Shown here: positions 31,902 to 40,237 of the stretch, in pieces
Numbering within the stretch: the first letter of the stretch is position 1
Layout: every line of letters starts with the position of its first letter
NCBI RefSeq assembly: GCF_004959935.1
Contig: NZ_SMYN01000015.1
Span: forward strand, 21,747-85,746
DNA length: 64,000 nt
Direction: 5' to 3'
Origin: Falsirhodobacter xinxiangensis
GTDB lineage: Bacteria; Pseudomonadota; Alphaproteobacteria; Rhodobacterales; Rhodobacteraceae
Position numbers and translations under genes: made by a program
Notes under the pieces: generated by a model
What the model was told of the DNA's origin: nothing
The model's input: the letters and a program-made list of their open reading frames with translations, nothing else
Databases searched by the model: none

Positions 31902-32777
31902 TTACTGCAGATCGATCAGCGCACCGTGGCGTGCCACGACCTGCGCGGCGACGCGGTGGGCCTGCCGCGCGCTTTCCTGTGGGGAAAGCCCTGCGAGGCG
32001 GCCCGCAAGATAGCCACCGCAGAAGCTGTCCCCCGCGCCGGTCGTGTCGATTGTCTCCACCTGCGTGGCAGGAATTTCGGCGTGGCCTTGGCCGGTCAGG
32101 AGGTAGGCGGGCGCGGCGCCGCATTTCACCACGATCTCGGCCACTCCGGCGCCGTGCAGACGGCGGGCGGCGGCGTCGGGTGTTGCTTCGGCCAGATCCT
32201 CGAATGTGGGCAGGGCGATGTCCGCCAGCGCGAAGGCGCGGGCATATGCCAGTCGGGCGCTGGCATCGTCAGGCCAGAGCCGCAGGCGGTGGTTGGGATC
32301 GAAGGCGATCCGTGCGCCATTCGCCCGCGCATTTTCCAGCGCGGCGAAAAGAACCTCGCGGTCCGGTTCTGCCAGAATGGCAAGCGTGATCCCGGTGAAA
32401 TAGGCGATGTCGCAGCCCGCAAGGCTTCGGTCCAGCGCGGCGGGATCGCTTGCGAGGCGGCGGGCGGCGGAATCCGATCGCCAATAGGTGAAGGACCGTT
32501 CGCCCCCATCCAGCGCGATGGCGTAAAGGCCGGGGCGCGCGCCGGGGATGGTCGGACTGCTGGCGGTGCCGATGCCCGCCCGGCGCAGGAAATCGCGCTG
32601 CTGGTCCGAAAAGGCGTCGTCGCCGAAGGCCGAGACGAAGTGGACCTCCGCCTCGGGCAGCAGGGCGCGCACATACCATGCGGTGTTCAGCGCATCACCG
32701 GCGAATCCCATCGTCCAGCGGCTGTCGCGCTGATCCGACAGTTCCAGCATGCATTCGCCGATGGATGCGAACCTCAT
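31902..32777 (-). CDS. kdgK: 2-dehydro-3-deoxygluconokinase (PfkB family)
   Basis: A 291-residue PfkB-family sugar kinase. The opening FASIGECMLELSD and FAGDALNTAWYVRALLP are the KDG-kinase pattern; RSFTYWRSDSAARRL contacts substrate; the C-terminal DTTGAGDSFCGGYLAG holds the anion hole and catalytic Asp. It phosphorylates 2-keto-3-deoxygluconate to KDPG, which an Entner-Doudoroff aldolase (not in this window) would split. Its ATG overlaps the stop of the zinc dehydrogenase gene, and it is the last gene of the leftward kdu-type operon. Confidence 0.9.
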   Translation of the reverse strand: MRFASIGECMLELSDQRDSRWTMGFAGDALNTAWYVRALLPEAEVHFVSAFGDDAFSDQQRDFLRRAGIGTASSPTIPGARPGLYAIALDGGERSFTYWRSDSAARRLASDPAALDRSLAGCDIAYFTGITLAILAEPDREVLFAALENARANGARIAFDPNHRLRLWPDDASARLAYARAFALADIALPTFEDLAEATPDAAARRLHGAGVAEIVVKCGAAPAYLLTGQGHAEIPATQVETIDTTGAGDSFCGGYLAGRLAGLSPQESARQAHRVAAQVVARHGALIDLQ

Positions 32778-33787
32778 GCGAGGCTGACCAGCGTCTTCAT
32801 CGCGCGGGCATCGCCGTCCAGTTCGGCAAAGGCGGTCGCGACCTCCTCCAGCGGGCGGATACCGGTGATCATCGTCTTCGCATCGATCACGCCTCGCGCA
32901 ATCAGGTCGATCGCGGCGTCGAAATCCTCGGGTTCATAGACGCGGGCACCGATCAGTTCCAACTCTCGCCAGAAGAAGCGGAACATGTCGATCTGCGGGC
33001 GGGTGGTATGGATGGCGACCATGACGATGCGCCCCCGGCTGGCGGCGACATCTGTCATCAGGTCGGTGCCAGCCTGAGTGCCGGACACCTCGAAGACGAC
33101 ATCCGCGCCTTTGCCGCCTGTCGCGGCGGTAACATGCGCCACCGGATCGACCTCGCGCGGGTTCAGCGTCGCGAAACCGAGTTCGGCGGCGACACTCAAA
33201 CGGTGCGGATTCACCTCGGACAGGATGACCTTGGCGCCTGCATGGCGGGCGACCATCGCGATAAGGATGCCGATGGGACCGCCGCCGATCACTAGCACAT
33301 CCTCGCCCACCGCCACGCGCCCACGCCGCACGTCATGGCAGGCGACGGCGACGGGTTCGGTCAGGGCGGCATGTTCCAGCGACGCGCCGTCGGGCAGGCG
33401 GTGGACGGCATAGGCGGGCACAGACCAGTATTCCTGAAGCGCGCCATCTGTATCGAGGCCGAGGAACTTCAGCCGGTGACAGATATGCGCAAGGCCCCCT
33501 TCGCAGGCCGGGCAATCGCCGCAGGGGGCCAGCGGGCGGATCGCCACCGCCGCGCCGATCGGCAGGTCCACGCCTTCGCCGACCGAAGCGACGGTGCCGG
33601 ACATCTCGTGTCCCAGCACGCGGTTATGCCCGATCCGCGCATCCATCGCCCCGTGCCAGGCGTGCATGTCGGTGCCGCAGATGCCGTTATATGCGACGCG
33701 CACCTCCACCTCGCCGGCCTTTGGCGGTTGGCGGGGGATGTCGCGGATCTCGAAATTGCGGTGGCCGGTATAGAAGGCGGCTTTCAT
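32774..33787 (-). CDS. zinc-dependent medium-chain alcohol dehydrogenase (sugar-acid/polyol dehydrogenase)
   Basis: A 337-residue MDR-family dehydrogenase. Catalytic zinc ligands lie in YNGICGTDMH and LGHEMSG; the structural zinc site is C-x2-C-x2-C-x7-C in CGDCPACEGGLAHIC; the coenzyme loop is VLVIGGGPIGILIA. Related enzymes are L-idonate 5-dehydrogenase, sorbitol dehydrogenase and L-galactonate dehydrogenase. The neighbours kduD and kdgK suggest it oxidises an aldonic acid. Of two ATGs in tandem (33793 and 33787) the second is 8 nt from GAGGG and is preferred. It is coupled to kdgK by ATGA. Confidence 0.9.
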   Translation of the reverse strand: MKAAFYTGHRNFEIRDIPRQPPKAGEVEVRVAYNGICGTDMHAWHGAMDARIGHNRVLGHEMSGTVASVGEGVDLPIGAAVAIRPLAPCGDCPACEGGLAHICHRLKFLGLDTDGALQEYWSVPAYAVHRLPDGASLEHAALTEPVAVACHDVRRGRVAVGEDVLVIGGGPIGILIAMVARHAGAKVILSEVNPHRLSVAAELGFATLNPREVDPVAHVTAATGGKGADVVFEVSGTQAGTDLMTDVAASRGRIVMVAIHTTRPQIDMFRFFWRELELIGARVYEPEDFDAAIDLIARGVIDAKTMITGIRPLEEVATAFAELDGDARAMKTLVSLA

Positions 33788-33838
33788 TGTCATGTCCCTC
33801 GTGGGTGGGTCCGGGCGACGGCCGCCCGGACGGATGGT

Positions 33839-34609
33839 TCAGCGCGAGGTCAGATCGTCCGGCAGATCGCGGTTATGGAACTGGGTGAACAGGGTGCGGA
33901 TGGTGCCGTCCTCGAAATTGGTCGCGACCCATTCGTTCAGCCAGGCCGTCAGCTCTGGGTTGTTCTTGGGGATGCCGATGCCAAGGTTGGTCTCCTTCTG
34001 GACGAACTTGATCTCCATCGGGGTGCCGCCGCGTTTGGCGTTGATGCCGCCGATGACGGCGGACTGGCTGGACAGGATGTCGATCTGGCCGGAAACGGCG
34101 GCGGTGATCAGAGTCGCGTCATCTTCGAAGCGCAGGATTTCCGCGCCCGAGGTGTTGGCCGTCAGATCCTGATCGTTGGTGGTCGCGCGGGTCACGCCGA
34201 TGCGCTGCCCGGTCAGATCATCATAGCTGGCGATCTCCACATCCTCGGGGGCGGCGACCACGATGGCGAGCGTTGCATAGGGGACCGAGAAGTCGATCGC
34301 CTGCTTGCGTTCATCGGTGATGCCAAGGGCCGAGACGACGATGTCGGCCTTGCCGGTCTGGATCGTCGGAACGCGGGCGGCATTGGTGATCTCCACCAGT
34401 TCCAGATCGACGCCAAGGTCTTCGGCGATCAGCTTGGCGGTTTCGACATCCGACCCGGTCGGCTGCATGGACCCGTCGATATAAGAGTATTGCGGAATGC
34501 CCATCGCGACGGCGATGCGGATCTTGCCCGCGTCCTTGATCTGCTGCAGGTCGGCATGGGCCGCCCCCGCCATCAGCGCGAATACGGCGGTCAGTGTGGT
34601 CAGTTTCAT
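33839..34609 (-). CDS. family-3 solute-binding protein of an amino-acid-type ABC importer
   Basis: A 256-residue periplasmic binding protein with signal peptide (LTTLTAVFALMAGAAHA). IRIAVAMGIPQYSYIDGSMQ, GSDVETAKLIAEDLGVDLEL and GKADIVVSALGITDERKQAI are the PF00497 pattern. The arginine of the amino-acid alpha-carboxylate site often lies in the ITxxR motif, here ITDERK. The gene is the fourth component of an ABC importer in an operon otherwise devoted to sugar-acid catabolism, so the ligand may be a sugar acid or amino sugar acid rather than a plain amino acid. Ligand unassigned. Confidence 0.9.
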   Translation of the reverse strand: MKLTTLTAVFALMAGAAHADLQQIKDAGKIRIAVAMGIPQYSYIDGSMQPTGSDVETAKLIAEDLGVDLELVEITNAARVPTIQTGKADIVVSALGITDERKQAIDFSVPYATLAIVVAAPEDVEIASYDDLTGQRIGVTRATTNDQDLTANTSGAEILRFEDDATLITAAVSGQIDILSSQSAVIGGINAKRGGTPMEIKFVQKETNLGIGIPKNNPELTAWLNEWVATNFEDGTIRTLFTQFHNRDLPDDLTSR

Positions 34610-34627
34610 CTTTCTTCCTCCCCAGGT

Positions 34628-35356
34628 TTAAAGATCATGTTCCAGAAACTCGCGCAGTTCGGCGGTTCCGGGGTTCGTCAGGATGTTGGGCCCGCCAACC
34701 TCGTGGACATGGCCGTGATGCATGAAGATCACCTTGTCGGCGGCGCGGCGGGCGAAGGCCATCTCGTGCGTGACGACGACCATCGTCATGCCGCCTTTGG
34801 CCAGATCCTCCATTACGCGCAGCACTTCGCCCGTCAGTTTCGGGTCCAGCGCGGATGTCACCTCGTCGAACAGCATGACCTTGGGCGACATGGCAAGGCT
34901 GCGGGCGATGGCGACGCGCTGTTGCTGGCCGCCCGAAAGCTGTTCGGGGTAGCTGTCGATCTTCTCGGCCAGCCCCACCTGTTTCAGCACCCGTTCCGCG
35001 ATCCGCATCGCCTCGGCCTTGGGCATCTTCTTGACGCGTTTCAGCGCGAGGATCACGTTCTGCCCGACGGTCATGTGCGGGAACAGGTTATAGGACTGGA
35101 ACACCATGCCCACGTCCTGCCGCAGGGCGCGCGGGTCCAGCGTGGGGTCCTCGACCCGGTGGCCGCAGACGTGGATGCTGCCGCCCTGAATCTGCTCCAG
35201 CCGGTTGATGCAGCGCAGGGCGGTGGATTTGCCCGACCCCGACGCCCCGATCAGGGCCACGACCTGTCCCGGTTCGATGTCGAAGGATATGCCCTTCAGC
35301 ACCTCCAGCGCGCCGAAGCGTTTGACGACATTCTCAAGCTTGACGGCGGCCGGCAT
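34628..35356 (-). CDS. amino-acid-type ABC importer ATP-binding protein
   Basis: A 242-residue GlnQ/HisP-type ATPase. Walker A GASGSGKST, Q-loop MVFQSYNLFPHMTVGQNV, signature LSGGQQQRVAIARSLAMSP and Walker B VMLFDEVTSALDP followed by the H-switch VVTHEMAFARRAAD are all intact. It energises import by the two permeases downstream in the gene list and overlaps the adjacent permease gene by 23 bp. Confidence 0.93.
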   Translation of the reverse strand: MPAAVKLENVVKRFGALEVLKGISFDIEPGQVVALIGASGSGKSTALRCINRLEQIQGGSIHVCGHRVEDPTLDPRALRQDVGMVFQSYNLFPHMTVGQNVILALKRVKKMPKAEAMRIAERVLKQVGLAEKIDSYPEQLSGGQQQRVAIARSLAMSPKVMLFDEVTSALDPKLTGEVLRVMEDLAKGGMTMVVVTHEMAFARRAADKVIFMHHGHVHEVGGPNILTNPGTAELREFLEHDL

Positions 35357-35990
35357 TCAGCTTCCTTTCAAGGGTGCGGCTCCACAGCGACAGCGGGTAG
35401 CAGACGGCGAAATACAGCGCCGCCGCGATCCCGAAGACGAGGAAGGGCTGGAAAAGCGAGTTGTTGATGACCTGGGCCGAGCGCGTCAGCTCCAGAAATC
35501 CGACGACCGAGGCAAGCGAGGTGTTCTTGACCAGCTGCACCACGAAGCCGACGGTCGGGGGCGTCGCGATGCGTGCGGCCTGCGGCAGGATCACGTCGAT
35601 CAGCGATTGCCAGCGGGTCAGGGCCAGCGTCTCCGCCGCCTCGAACTGGGTCTTGCCGATGGACTGGACGCAGCCGCGCCAGATCTCGCCCAGATAGGCC
35701 GAGGAGTAGATCATCATCGCGAGCGCCGCGGCCAGCAGCGCGGGAACCTGAACGCCCGCGACGCCAAGGCCGAAATACATCAGGAACATCTGGATCAGCA
35801 GCGGCGTGCCCTGCACGATCTGGACGTAACCCATCGAGACGCGGCGCAGCCATCGCCGTTGCGATATGCGCGCCAGCATGACGCCAAATCCTGCGATCCC
35901 ACCCAGCAGAAGCGCCAGCACCGACAGCACCACCGTCCACAGAAGCCCGTTCAGCAGATAGACCAGATGGCCCGTTCCGAACCCGTCCAT
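35334..35990 (-). CDS. amino-acid-type ABC importer permease
   Basis: A 218-residue HisMQ-type permease with about five transmembrane helices. It has the family N-terminal segment GLLWTVVLSVLALLLGGIAG, YVQIVQGTPLLIQMFLMYFG and an EAA loop (AAETLALTRWQSLIDVILPQ). The ATG at 35990 is 4 nt from AGAGG and overlaps the stop of the other permease; a GTG one codon earlier is an alternative. It forms a heterodimer with the neighbouring permease. Confidence 0.92.
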   Translation of the reverse strand: MDGFGTGHLVYLLNGLLWTVVLSVLALLLGGIAGFGVMLARISQRRWLRRVSMGYVQIVQGTPLLIQMFLMYFGLGVAGVQVPALLAAALAMMIYSSAYLGEIWRGCVQSIGKTQFEAAETLALTRWQSLIDVILPQAARIATPPTVGFVVQLVKNTSLASVVGFLELTRSAQVINNSLFQPFLVFGIAAALYFAVCYPLSLWSRTLERKLNAGRRQA

Positions 35991-36670
35991 CACGCCTCTC
36001 CCAGTTTGCGGCGGCGGGGGAAGGCGATCTGCCCGATGCCCCAGAACGCGGCCCGCATCAGGAACGTGATGCCGATGTAAAGCAGCCCGACCACGATATA
36101 CGTCTCGAACGACCGGAACGTGTTGGACTGGATGTTGTTGGCAACACCCGTCAACTCCTCGGCCGAGATTTGCGAGGCGATGGAGGTGGTCAGCATCATC
36201 AGCACGAACTGGCTGGTCAGCGCGGGGTAAACCTTTTCGATCGCGGGCATGATGATGATGTCGCGATAGATCTGGAATTTGGTCAGGCCCAGCGCCTCGG
36301 CGGCCTCGATCTGGCCGTGCGGGATGGCGTCCATCCCGGCGCGGACGATTTCAGCGGTATAGGCGCCGACGTTGATGACCAGCGCGAAGATCGCGGCCCA
36401 GAGGATGGGCATCCTCAGCCCGACCGAGGACAGGCCGAAGAAGATGAAGAAAATCTGCACGATGAACGGCGTGTTGCGCACCGTCTCGATATAGATGCCT
36501 GCCGCCGTCCGCAGGCTGCGGAAGGCCGAGCGGCGCGCGATGGCGCACAGCACCCCGATCACCATGCCCAGCGCGACCGATGCCACGGTCAGCTGGATCG
36601 TCACCCAAGCCCCCGAGAGGAAACTTCCCCAATAGGGCGCAAGGGCTGCGAAGTTGAATTCGTATTGCAT
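35990..36670 (-). CDS. amino-acid-type ABC importer permease
   Basis: A 226-residue HisMQ-type permease. It shows GAWVTIQLTVASVALGMVIG, YIETVRNTPFIVQIFFIFFG, and the EAA loop IEAAEALGLTKFQIYRDIII. Start at 36670 follows GGGAGGGGAGG; an in-frame GTG/ATG extension to 36721 overlaps the kduD stop region and would not add a helix. It is the second permease of the importer in this operon. Confidence 0.92.
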   Translation of the reverse strand: MQYEFNFAALAPYWGSFLSGAWVTIQLTVASVALGMVIGVLCAIARRSAFRSLRTAAGIYIETVRNTPFIVQIFFIFFGLSSVGLRMPILWAAIFALVINVGAYTAEIVRAGMDAIPHGQIEAAEALGLTKFQIYRDIIIMPAIEKVYPALTSQFVLMMLTTSIASQISAEELTGVANNIQSNTFRSFETYIVVGLLYIGITFLMRAAFWGIGQIAFPRRRKLGEA

Positions 36671-36698
36671 CGCCGGGCCTCCCCTCCCAGTTGTGCAG

Positions 36699-37445
36699 TC
36701 AGCGGGCGAGCCATCCCCCATCGACCGGCAGCACCACGCCGTTCACGTAATCGGACGCGGAAGATGCAAGGAACACCGCCGCGCCGCCCATGTCCGAGGG
36801 CTGCCCCCAACGCCCCGCCGGGATGCGGCCAAGGATGTCCGCGTTGCGTTTTGCATCTTCGCGCAGGGCAGCGGTATTGTTCGTTTCGATATATCCCGGG
36901 GCGATTGCGTTCACATTGACGCCCTTGGACGCCCATTCGCAGGCCAGCAGCCGCGTCAGCCCCGCCACGCCGCTTTTCGCCGCGGTATAGGCCGGGACGC
37001 GGATGCCGCCCTGAAATGACAGCAGGGATGCGACGTTGATGATCTTGCCCGACCCTTGCGCGATCATCGCCCGGCCCGCCGCCTGCGACAGGAAGAACAG
37101 CGATTTGAGGTTGGTGTCGATGACCGCGTCCCAATCCGCCTCGGCGTAATCCACCGCATCGGCGCGGCGGATGATGCCCGCATTGTTCACGAGGATGTCG
37201 ATGCGGCCCATCTTCGCCACGACCTCGTCGATGATCCCCGCCGTCGGCGTGGCCGAAGACAGATCGGCGCGGATGTCGTGATGGCGAACGCCTTGCAGCA
37301 TCGCTTGCGTCGCATCGGTGGGCGAACGGCCCACGGTCACGATGTCGGCCCCGGCGGCGGCCAGTGCCGCGGCGATGCCTTGGCCGATGCCGGTATTGGC
37401 ACCCGTCACGACGGCCACCCGGCCTGTCAGATCGAATGGATTCAT
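36699..37445 (-). CDS. kduD: 2-dehydro-3-deoxy-D-gluconate 5-dehydrogenase (SDR family)
   Basis: A 248-residue short-chain dehydrogenase. FDLTGRVAVVTGANTGIGQG is the dinucleotide site, VNNAGIIRRADAVDY and the catalytic S-Y-x3-K triad (VASLLSF then YTAAKSG) follow, and the C-terminus AGRWGQPSDMGGAAVFLASS then DYVNGVVLPVDGGWLA is diagnostic of KduD. It interconverts 2,5-diketo-3-deoxygluconate and KDG in uronate (pectin, alginate, glycosaminoglycan) breakdown. Its start overlaps the GntR stop. KduI and lyases are not in the window. Confidence 0.9.
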   Translation of the reverse strand: MNPFDLTGRVAVVTGANTGIGQGIAAALAAAGADIVTVGRSPTDATQAMLQGVRHHDIRADLSSATPTAGIIDEVVAKMGRIDILVNNAGIIRRADAVDYAEADWDAVIDTNLKSLFFLSQAAGRAMIAQGSGKIINVASLLSFQGGIRVPAYTAAKSGVAGLTRLLACEWASKGVNVNAIAPGYIETNNTAALREDAKRNADILGRIPAGRWGQPSDMGGAAVFLASSASDYVNGVVLPVDGGWLAR

Positions 37446-38197
37446 CTGGGGTCTTCCTCCTCGCGGTCGTCCAGAAAATATTCGGGATGGCCGATGCCCG
37501 CGCTTTCGATCTCGGTCAGCATCTGGCCGATATGGCTGCCCATTGCCGTGCCTGCCGCAGCAGGGTTGCGCGCGGCAAGCCCGTCGCGGATGGCGCGATG
37601 TTCCTCGATCACGCGCAGAAGCCGCCCGGCCTGCGGCAGCGTCGTCAGGCGGTAGCGATCGATCTGGGCCTTCACCGCATCGACCGTCGCCATGATAGTC
37701 CGCCGCTGCGACGCTTCTTGAATCATGCGGTGAAAGCCGCTGTCGGTGCGGTGGAAATCGTCGAGGTTTCCATCCGCGCGCGCTTCATCCAGCGCGGCCA
37801 GGTTCGCATCCAGCCGGCCTATGAATGCGGCGTCGGCGCGGCGGGCGGCATCCTCGGTCATCGCCATTTCAAGCGAGCGGCGAATCATGATGCTTTCATA
37901 GAGAACCCGCATCGGAATGCGCGCGACGAAGGTGCCGACCTGCGGATAGATCATCACCAGCCCCTCATCCGCCAGCCGCAGAAGTGCCTCGCGCAGCGGC
38001 GTGCGGCTTACGCCGAAGTGGCCGAGCAGGTCGCGTTCGGGAAGCGGATCGTTCGGGGCGCGGCGCATCGCGACGATGTCGTCGTAAAGCTCGCGGTAGA
38101 TCAGTGTGGCGGTGCGGGGTTGTTCTGCCCGCGACAGCGCGGCGGGGGTCATCGCACTCAGGCGGCGCGGTCGGCGATGTCGAAGCCCTTCTTCCAT
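37442..38197 (-). CDS. GntR/FadR-family regulator of the sugar-acid operon
   Basis: A 251-residue FCD-type GntR regulator. The winged helix (LIYRELYDDIVAMRRAPNDP, ERDLLGHFGVSRTPLREALL, VGTFVARI) is followed by an all-helical effector domain with metal/ligand histidines (FHRTDSGFHRMI, EEHRAIRDGL, MGSHI). The start at 38197 has GAGGGGGA 4 nt upstream; an internal ATG at 38152 lacks one. It heads the leftward operon and is coupled to kduD. Two ATACTARTAT motifs lie in the divergent promoter region just upstream, the probable operators. Confidence 0.92.
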   Translation of the reverse strand: MEEGLRHRRPRRLSAMTPAALSRAEQPRTATLIYRELYDDIVAMRRAPNDPLPERDLLGHFGVSRTPLREALLRLADEGLVMIYPQVGTFVARIPMRVLYESIMIRRSLEMAMTEDAARRADAAFIGRLDANLAALDEARADGNLDDFHRTDSGFHRMIQEASQRRTIMATVDAVKAQIDRYRLTTLPQAGRLLRVIEEHRAIRDGLAARNPAAAGTAMGSHIGQMLTEIESAGIGHPEYFLDDREEEDPR

Positions 38198-38221
38198 GCG
38201 TTCCCCCTCGATTCGTCAGTC

Positions 38222-38314
38222 ATACTAGTATACCTGTAAAACGACGCAAGTCGGAAAGGGCGGATACGGCGCGCGAAAGAAAATGCTTCCCATGTCATCT
38301 TTGCATACTAATAT
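38222..38314. promoter_or_regulatory. two candidate GntR operators (ATACTARTAT)
   Basis: ATACTAGTAT at 38222-38231, a perfect palindrome, and ATACTAATAT at 38305-38314, in the 195-bp gap between divergent GntR and dppB-type genes. One lies close to each gene, as expected for a regulator controlling both directions. The same motif recurs at 43568-43577 beside the second GntR gene. Confidence 0.55.
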
Positions 38315-38392
38315 TTCAGATGATGATCGTGCGATTCGAGGTGGCGGAGGAGGCTGCTTCATCCAGCGATGGCCCAGAGGAGGGGTCTGCCC

Positions 38393-39307
38393 ATGAAGCA
38401 ATTCATAGGAAAACGAGCCATTGCGAGCGCGGTATCGCTCGTAGGGCTTGTTATTCTGGTATTCTTTCTGTCGCGGCTGACAGGCGATCCTACGGATCTC
38501 TATCTGCCCATCGATGCCAGCCAGGAGATGCGGGACCAGTTCCGCGAGTTGAACGGGTTCAACGATCCGCTGATCGTGCAGTTCGGGCGCTATGTCGCGG
38601 ATCTGGCCCGACTGGATTTCGGCCAGTCGATCCGCGAGGCGCGGCCCGCGATCGACGTGGTGCTTCAAGGCTTTTCGTGGACGCTTAGCCTTGCTGCGAT
38701 CACCATGACGCTGGTGACGATCGCCGCCATCGTCATCGGATCGCTTGCGGCGTTCAACGTCGGCGGGGTGTTCGACCGGATCACCACATTCTTCTCGCTC
38801 ATCGGGGCGTCCGCGCCGGATTTCTGGATCGCCATCGTCGCCATCGTGATCTTCGCGGTGAACCTGCATTGGCTGCCGACGTCGGGGACGGGGACGCCGT
38901 GGCATTGGGTCCTGCCGGTTGCGGTGCTGTTCATCCGGCCGTTCGGTCTGATCCTGCAGGTCGTGCGTGGGTCTATGATCACGGCGCTGTCCTCGCCCTA
39001 TGTGAAGACGGCGAAGGCCAAGGGCGTCCGCTCGCGCCCGATCATTTTCGTGCATGGTCTGCGGAACGGGATGCTGCCGGTGATCACCGTGATCGGCGAT
39101 CAGGCGGCGGGCATCCTGAACGGTGCCGTGGTGGTCGAGACGATCTTCGGCTTCCCGGGCATCGGCAAGCTGATGATCGACAGCATCCTGCAGCGTGATT
39201 TCGCGGTGGTGCTGGCGGCAATCATGGTTTCGGCCCTTGCGATCTTCATCATGAACCTGCTGATCGACCTGGCCTATGCGCTGCTCGATCCGCGCATCCG
39301 GTATTGA
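38393..39307 (+). CDS. Dpp/Opp-type ABC importer permease (DppB-like)
   Basis: A 304-residue permease with six hydrophobic segments. The N-terminal helix VSLVGLVILVFFLSRLTGDP with the conserved Gly-Asp-Pro and the EAA loop region KTAKAKGVRSRPIIFVHGLR followed by NGMLPVITVIGDQAAG are DppB signatures. Start at 38393 is preceded by AGAGGAGGGG; an upstream ATG at 38369 lacks such a site. First gene of a rightward operon (permease, permease, fused ATPase, hydroxyacid dehydrogenase). Its binding protein is probably the one encoded at 46150-47658. Confidence 0.92.
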   Translation: MKQFIGKRAIASAVSLVGLVILVFFLSRLTGDPTDLYLPIDASQEMRDQFRELNGFNDPLIVQFGRYVADLARLDFGQSIREARPAIDVVLQGFSWTLSLAAITMTLVTIAAIVIGSLAAFNVGGVFDRITTFFSLIGASAPDFWIAIVAIVIFAVNLHWLPTSGTGTPWHWVLPVAVLFIRPFGLILQVVRGSMITALSSPYVKTAKAKGVRSRPIIFVHGLRNGMLPVITVIGDQAAGILNGAVVVETIFGFPGIGKLMIDSILQRDFAVVLAAIMVSALAIFIMNLLIDLAYALLDPRIRY

Positions 39308-39310
39308 GCG

Positions 39311-40237
39311 ATGAGCATGACGGAAACACTCAAATCCGCCGGCGAGCCGCCGAAGGGCCGCCTGACGACATTCCTGAAACTGCTCTGGGCCGACAAGTTC
39401 GCGTTCTTCGCGGCGGTCTTCCTGCTGATCGTGGTGCTGTGCGCGGTGTTCGGGCCGCTGCTGCTGGAAACGCTTGCGACGAAGCAGAACCTGCGTGGGC
39501 GCAATGCCGCGCCGTTCGATCTGGAAGCGGGCTGGGCGATGATCCTTGGCGCCGATGCGCTGGGCCGTCCGCTGCTGCCGCGCATCGTGGTCGCGGCGCA
39601 GAACACGATCTTCGTGGCGGCGGGGGCAGTCTTCTTCTCGATGCTGATCGGCACCGCGCTGGGCCTGATCGCGGGGTATTCGCGCGGCCGTGCGGCGCAG
39701 ATGATCCCGCGTCTGGGCGACGTGATCATGTCCTTCCCGTCGCTGCTGCTGGCGGTGATCGTGCTTTACATTCTGGAGCCGTCGGTGGTGAACATCGTCA
39801 TCGTTCTGGCGATCACGCGCATCCCGATCTATCTGCGGACCGCGCGGGCCGAGGTGCTGGAAGTGCGCGAGCGGATGTTCGTGCAGGCCGCCAAGGTCAT
39901 GGGCGCATCCGACCGCCGCATCGTGTTCCGCCACATCCTGCCGGTGGTGCTGCCGACGCTGCTGACCATCGCGACGCTGGATTTCGCCTTCGTGATGCTG
40001 GCCGAAAGCTCGCTGTCCTTCCTTGGGATCGGCATTCAGGCACCGGATATCACCTGGGGCCTGATGGTGTCGCAGGGGCGTCCCTATCTGACGAATGCGT
40101 GGTGGCTGTCGTTCTGGCCGGGTCTGGCGATCATTCTGACCACGCTGTCGCTGAACCTGCTGTCGAACTGGATGCGCATCGCGCTGGACCCGACGCAACG
40201 CTGGCGCCTTGAAATGGGAGGTCGCAAGAATGGCTGA
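39311..40237 (+). CDS. Dpp/Opp-type ABC importer permease (DppC-like)
   Basis: A 308-residue permease. The N-terminal cytoplasmic segment precedes a first helix FFAAVFLLIVVLCAVFGPLL; the motif ILGADALGRPLLPRIV is the DppC G-x-D-x-x-G-R pattern; the EAA loop reads QAAKVMGASDRRIVFRHILP. It starts 3 bp after the dppB-like stop and overlaps the ATPase gene by 8 bp. Together with DppB it forms the membrane channel. Confidence 0.92.
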   Translation: MSMTETLKSAGEPPKGRLTTFLKLLWADKFAFFAAVFLLIVVLCAVFGPLLLETLATKQNLRGRNAAPFDLEAGWAMILGADALGRPLLPRIVVAAQNTIFVAAGAVFFSMLIGTALGLIAGYSRGRAAQMIPRLGDVIMSFPSLLLAVIVLYILEPSVVNIVIVLAITRIPIYLRTARAEVLEVRERMFVQAAKVMGASDRRIVFRHILPVVLPTLLTIATLDFAFVMLAESSLSFLGIGIQAPDITWGLMVSQGRPYLTNAWWLSFWPGLAIILTTLSLNLLSNWMRIALDPTQRWRLEMGGRKNG

